IMG/VR virus record: IMGVR_UViG_3300028384_001363
Coordinates: 1 to 40,375 of that record
Source of the DNA: a virus
Reading direction: 5' to 3' (one strand)
DNA length: 40,375 nt
This document shows, one piece after another, positions 37,605 to 40,375 of this stretch (the first letter of the stretch is position 1; each line of letters opens with the position of its first letter). Made by a program: the position numbers and the translations under genes. A model generated the notes under the pieces. It saw nothing but the letters and a program-made list of their open reading frames with translations. It had not been told where the DNA came from and ran no database searches.

Positions 37605-38042
37605 ATGCGGTGGAAGAGCCAAAGGTATTTGGATTTTGTGATCTCTCAGCCTTGTTGCTCGTGTGGCCGCAAGCCTCCGTCTGAGATTGTGAGCTGGGGA
37701 CCTGGGACTCAATTCACCGATCCCTCGGATGTGTGGTCAGTGCCGGTGTGCAATGTCTGCAATGACCAATGGCTACGGTACTCGACGATGGGCCCGCGCA
37801 ATTCCAGTGACACGCGAAAGTTAATTGGGACAACCCAGCGCGAGATGATGTCCAGGTTTATTTCCCGGCACATCCCATCGGACGATGTCGGGCACTTGGG
37901 GACGGCGAATACAGTGCCCGCTCCCAGGCCCAAGAAGAGCACCAGGAACTTGAGGCTACCCAAGGTGGTTTTGCCTCCAGAGCCAGCTTCCGAGGTCTCA
38001 CCGGGCCAATATGTGTACACAGAGCCTGTCAAAGACGACTAG
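37605..38042 (+). CDS. Degenerate HNH-like zinc protein (DUF1364/YbcO-related)
   Basis: A 145-residue protein. YLDFVISQPCCSCGRKPPSE then SVPVCNVCNDQW reproduce the frame of phage DUF1364/YbcO-type HNH nucleases, with the zinc cysteines C17 or C18, C20, C49 and C52. The catalytic and paired histidines are missing: V-S-W stands where A-H-H is expected, and CNVCND where CHxCH is expected. So it probably keeps the zinc fold but not nuclease activity. The C-terminal half is Pro/Lys-rich. GGGGG lies six bases upstream of the ATG. Confidence 0.6.
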   Translation: MRWKSQRYLDFVISQPCCSCGRKPPSEIVSWGPGTQFTDPSDVWSVPVCNVCNDQWLRYSTMGPRNSSDTRKLIGTTQREMMSRFISRHIPSDDVGHLGTANTVPAPRPKKSTRNLRLPKVVLPPEPASEVSPGQYVYTEPVKDD

Positions 38043-38052
38043 CCTTTGCTCT

Positions 38053-38304
38053 GTGACTTCCATATTTGAGCGGCCTAGGGCCGAGCGCATGATCACGGAT
38101 TGGGTCGTGGAGTCGGGCTATGACATGCCTAAGGCTCAATTCCGCAAAGTGATGCGAATTTCGACAATCATCGCCAACCCCCCTGATCGTATCCGTCGGC
38201 TTGATGACGGGACTGTCGCCATGGACTACGACCGATGGCATCGGTCTTTAGTGGTTATGGCTACGGGCAAAGTTTCAACAAAGGCCTACGTACCTTCAGA
38301 ATAA
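38053..38304 (+). CDS. Small protein, unknown
   Basis: An 83-residue frame from GTG 38053; ATG 38011 and ATG 38089 are in-frame alternatives and none has a clear ribosome site. The conserved-looking part is ITDWVVESGYDMPKAQFRKV followed by RISTIIANPPDRI. It may be a small DNA-binding or adaptor protein. Start uncertain, frame fairly likely. Confidence 0.5.
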   Translation: MTSIFERPRAERMITDWVVESGYDMPKAQFRKVMRISTIIANPPDRIRRLDDGTVAMDYDRWHRSLVVMATGKVSTKAYVPSE

Positions 38305-38343
38305 CTATTGCCTGGGAGTAATAAGCATGGTAACTCGGGTGGG

Positions 38344-38583
38344 ATGGCAGGCAAAACTAAAAAGGCGGTTGGTCTGTCGCCGGAAGATGATGCTTGGCTG
38401 TTGAAGATTGTTGCTGGAAGTACGGCTCATTATATGGTGGTGACTTCGGAGCCTGTGGTTTCGCAGCGTGAAGGCGTTTGCTCGGGAGTAGCAATAGATC
38501 CTTTGCCGGGCCCTGCAAGCGAAGTGATTGGATTTATGGATTGGTCGAAAGTGACGTCGGTCACGTGGAGACCTTTGGAGTGA
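38344..38583 (+). CDS. Small protein, unknown
   Basis: A 79-residue frame from ATG 38344 (weak GGGTGGG upstream), ending in TGATG with the methyltransferase. It reads MAGKTKKAVGLSPEDDAWLL, then VIGFMDWSKVTSVTWRPLE. No domain recognised. The coupling to the methyltransferase suggests co-expression. Confidence 0.5.
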   Translation: MAGKTKKAVGLSPEDDAWLLKIVAGSTAHYMVVTSEPVVSQREGVCSGVAIDPLPGPASEVIGFMDWSKVTSVTWRPLE

Positions 38584-39113
38584 TGTACCCCATCCAGTAC
38601 TCGGATCCCCCATGGGATTATGACAACAGAGTCCAGCATGGTGGCGGCAAGGCGAGCTACACGTCAGGAGCCAAATCCTTTTACCCGACGATGAAACCGG
38701 CTGAGCTGCAAGAGCTGGCACCGATGGTCAAGGGATGGACCCCACAGGATGCCATCCATTTCATGTGGACGACAGGGCCGCAGTTGGATGTAGCGATTGC
38801 GACCCTTGAAGCGTGGGGCTTCAAGTTTAAGACAATGGCGTTCGTGTGGGACAAATGCCGCGTGAATCCCGGGGCCTACACCATGAGCCAAACTGAGTTT
38901 GTGATTGTGGGTACCCGCGGTGCCATCCCCAAGCCTCGAGGGGCTCGCAACGTGCGTCAGCTGGTGACGGAGCCCCGTACCATCCATTCGCGCAAACCTG
39001 ACGTGGTGCGAGCTCGCATAGATGAGATGTTTCCGGATCCTGACCATGCGCGGGTTGAGATGTTTGCGCGCGAAAAGGTGGATGGCTGGGACGCTTGGGG
39101 GGATGGGGTGTGA
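38583..39113 (+). CDS. MT-A70 family adenine-N6 DNA methyltransferase
   Basis: A 176-residue methyltransferase. The catalytic DPPW is at residues 8-11 (IQYSDPPW). ELAPMVKGWTPQDAIHFMWT and AFVWDKCRVNPGAYTMSQTE, then FVIVGTRGAIPKP, match the family core, and it ends MFAREKVDGWDAWGDG, the usual C-terminal motif. It probably methylates adenine in phage DNA, protecting it from host nucleases. ATG 38583 is chosen for the TGATG overlap. It is short, with no target-recognition domain visible. Confidence 0.92.
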   Translation: MYPIQYSDPPWDYDNRVQHGGGKASYTSGAKSFYPTMKPAELQELAPMVKGWTPQDAIHFMWTTGPQLDVAIATLEAWGFKFKTMAFVWDKCRVNPGAYTMSQTEFVIVGTRGAIPKPRGARNVRQLVTEPRTIHSRKPDVVRARIDEMFPDPDHARVEMFAREKVDGWDAWGDGV

Positions 39114-39162
39114 CCCCGCATTTTGGTCTTTTGGGAAAAGTATAAAGACCGGACTAAAGATT

Positions 39163-39399
39163 ATGAGTGACTTCCCAGGCGACCTTTCTGACCTTGATCC
39201 CGGCATCGCTCGAATTCGTGATGCCGCCTACCGCAAGGCGCGTGAGATTGGCCTTGACCCTCAGCTATTGGACCGCTTGGCTCGGATGTACGCGGAGCAA
39301 CTCAAGGCCAGGGCTATTCGGGTGCATGGGGCTTACGACGGGCATTTTGAGGCTGAGGTGTCGAGTTGCCGTGCTGAGCTGTGGGATTGTTTAGGCTAA
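39163..39399 (+). CDS. Small helical protein, unknown
   Basis: A 78-residue protein beginning MSDFPGDLSDLDPGIARIRD, with a basic helical middle (LLDRLARMYAEQLKARAIRV) and ending AELWDCLG. The ATG at 39163 is favoured because the earlier in-frame start is within the methyltransferase. Not recognised. Confidence 0.55.
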   Translation: MSDFPGDLSDLDPGIARIRDAAYRKAREIGLDPQLLDRLARMYAEQLKARAIRVHGAYDGHFEAEVSSCRAELWDCLG

Positions 39400-39430
39400 G
39401 TCGATTGATCTTAATCGCCGATAGAGCAAG

Positions 39431-39700
39431 ATGATCGAGGTCACACACGGGGAGCTAACCAAGCTCAAAGACTTGGTTGCAAGCATCCGTAAGCATTCGG
39501 AGATGTATCGAGGAGCCCACGTGCGCTTTGTCGAGAGTGCAGGTCGGTCCATCGAAATTGAGGCCGATGCTGAAGCGACCATGCTGGCGGTGACTTTGTT
39601 TTTGTATGATGGCCAGCGTGGCAGGTATATCGCTAAGCAGCGGGCGACCGTGGCTTTGGATCAGTGGCAGACTTGTTTTGAGTTGAGGGCGGTTGATTGA
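39431..39700 (+). CDS. Small protein, unknown
   Basis: An 89-residue protein with AGAGCAAG upstream of the ATG, reading LTKLKDLVASIRKHSEMYRG, then ESAGRSIEIEADAEATMLAV. Mixed helix and strand, no cysteine cluster. It ends in TGATG with the Lar-like gene. No function recognised. Confidence 0.55.
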   Translation: MIEVTHGELTKLKDLVASIRKHSEMYRGAHVRFVESAGRSIEIEADAEATMLAVTLFLYDGQRGRYIAKQRATVALDQWQTCFELRAVD

Positions 39701-39948
39701 TGACTAAGATGCCCGAGTTGCATCGGCATTGCCCATTCTGCGCGAGCCCAGATTGCGACATCGTGTTTGACGCGCGGATGATGGCTGTGCGGTGCAAGAC
39801 CTGTGGTGGCACGGGGGCTTGGCACCGGACCGCCGCTAAGGCTTGGGCCGCTTGGGACCATAGGCAGACGGTGGATGGCCCGCCTTACAAGGTCGAGCGT
39901 AAGCGCAAGCAAGTGCGCTTCGAGGTGTTGAGGGGAGGCAAGGGGTGA
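39700..39948 (+). CDS. Lar-like restriction-alleviation zinc protein
   Basis: An 82-residue protein. HCPFCASPDCDIVF followed by VRCKTCGGTGAWHRTAAKAW and AAWDHR matches the restriction-alleviation Lar family pattern: CPFC, then CxxCG, then an eA..aWN-R ending. Lar helps phages evade type I restriction. ATG 39700 is in TGATG; a TTG three bases earlier is unlikely. It ends in another TGATG. Confidence 0.72.
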   Translation: MTKMPELHRHCPFCASPDCDIVFDARMMAVRCKTCGGTGAWHRTAAKAWAAWDHRQTVDGPPYKVERKRKQVRFEVLRGGKG

Positions 39949-40229
39949 TGCGCGTGTTTTGCATCGAAAGGCCTCCTGGGGGCGAGGGCATCCACCGGTT
40001 AGACATTGAGCGTGAAGTGGAGTGGGCGGAGGCGCTGGGCCTACCAGACGATCGCGCTGCGGGCCCTGTGCTGTGCGAGTGGTGGCGGGCAACCCACGGG
40101 GGAAGTGACTTTTACATTGTGATGGCTTCAAGCCTTACATCGGCCTTGGGTCTTGTGGGGCGTCACAACGGAGACGGAGACTTGGCGGCCTTGAAAAGTC
40201 TTAAGAACTGGCTCAGGGAAACCGGGTAG
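39948..40229 (+). CDS. Small protein, unknown
   Basis: A 93-residue protein starting at ATG 39948 in a TGATG (GTG 39945 is possible). It contains REVEWAEALGLPDDRAAGPV, then WWRATHGGSDFYIVMASSLT and a helical end (LAALKSLKNWLRETG). Last gene of the plus cluster. No recognised family. Confidence 0.55.
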   Translation: MRVFCIERPPGGEGIHRLDIEREVEWAEALGLPDDRAAGPVLCEWWRATHGGSDFYIVMASSLTSALGLVGRHNGDGDLAALKSLKNWLRETG

Positions 40230-40375
40230 TGCGCGAAACTTGCACACCAGCTTTGCTGGGACCATATAGCCCTTAGGGGGCTACAATAGATACCTCTAGG
40301 TACTGTACGTCAGGGTGATTAAGACGCCTCCAAGGCACCACCTAGCCCTAGCAATCGCTACGCAGGGGGGTTAAC
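40230..40375. promoter_or_regulatory. Terminal non-coding segment with two hairpins
   Basis: CCAGC (40247-40251) pairs with GCTGG (40255-40259) around TTT, and TAGCCC (40267-40272) pairs with GGGCTA (40278-40283). Neither is followed by a T-run. No gene is seen. If the contig is circular or permuted, this joins the 1-84 leader and forms the control region of the packaging operon. Confidence 0.4.

Noticed and set aside
37417-39433. ATAGAGCAAGATG occurring at 37417 and 39421
   Set aside because: A 13-base repeat is expected by chance in 40 kb, and the surroundings do not match.
1-40375. CRISPR arrays, tRNA genes, IS elements, integrase and transposase
   Set aside because: No regularly spaced repeats, cloverleaf genes or recognisable recombinases were seen on reading; short or diverged cases could be missed without a dedicated search.

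Overview
The window reads as one nearly gap-free genome, or nearly complete contig, of a tailed dsDNA phage with a contractile tail (myovirus morphology). Head and tail genes follow the order of phage Mu: terminase, gp29-like portal, S49 protease/scaffold, decoration protein, gpT-like capsid, gp36-like connector, tail terminator, gpL-like sheath, tube, frameshifted chaperone, tape measure, hub/spike, gp46/gp47/gp48-like baseplate. No Mu transposase, integrase or CI-type repressor is visible, so the virion is Mu-like but the lifestyle genes are not. Three lipoprotein signals and an amidase endolysin point to a Gram-negative host; the host genus cannot be read from the sequence.

Layout: 1-84 palindrome-rich leader; 85-8692 packaging and head; 8709-18216 contractile tail and baseplate; 18220-20628 adhesion and receptor-processing proteins, including a LamG-like lectin and a SASA-type SGNH esterase; 20625-22299 membrane proteins that look like a lysis cassette; 22328-27114 large uncharacterised virion proteins; 27146-28884 endolysin and a secreted protein; 28493-29110 (minus) a dATP/dGTP diphosphohydrolase-like enzyme; 29153-33238 recombination and replication (RecB-like nuclease, SSB-like protein, prim-pol primase, RepA-like ATPase); 33242-36917 a small-gene region with opposed operons, repeated operator-like motifs, three small cysteine-patterned exported proteins, RusA and an RHH regulator; 36918-37604 a long non-coding region; 37605-40229 a degenerate HNH-like protein, an MT-A70 DNA adenine methyltransferase, a Lar-like anti-restriction zinc protein and small unknowns. 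The last 146 bases plus the first 84 would form one 230-base regulatory gap upstream of the terminase if the molecule is circular or circularly permuted.

The genes fit together as a self-sufficient phage: primase and ATPase start replication, nuclease, SSB and RusA process recombination intermediates, the terminase packages concatemers into a scaffold-built head, and the methyltransferase and Lar-like protein plausibly protect the DNA from restriction. Translation is tightly coupled, with ATGA, GTGA and TGATG overlaps nearly throughout.

The most unusual signals are: a canonical GGGAAAA -1 slippery site in the tail-chaperone gene with a 67-codon extension; an in-frame scaffold start with a strong ribosome site inside the protease gene; a large terminase carrying a DnaJ-type zinc insertion; a tandem, differently anchored pair of Cys-patterned exported proteins with a third possible relative on the other strand; a motif repeated three times at promoters of the small-gene region; and two places where a second reading frame looks more protein-like than the longer frame. 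All calls come from reading the sequence; no database search was run.
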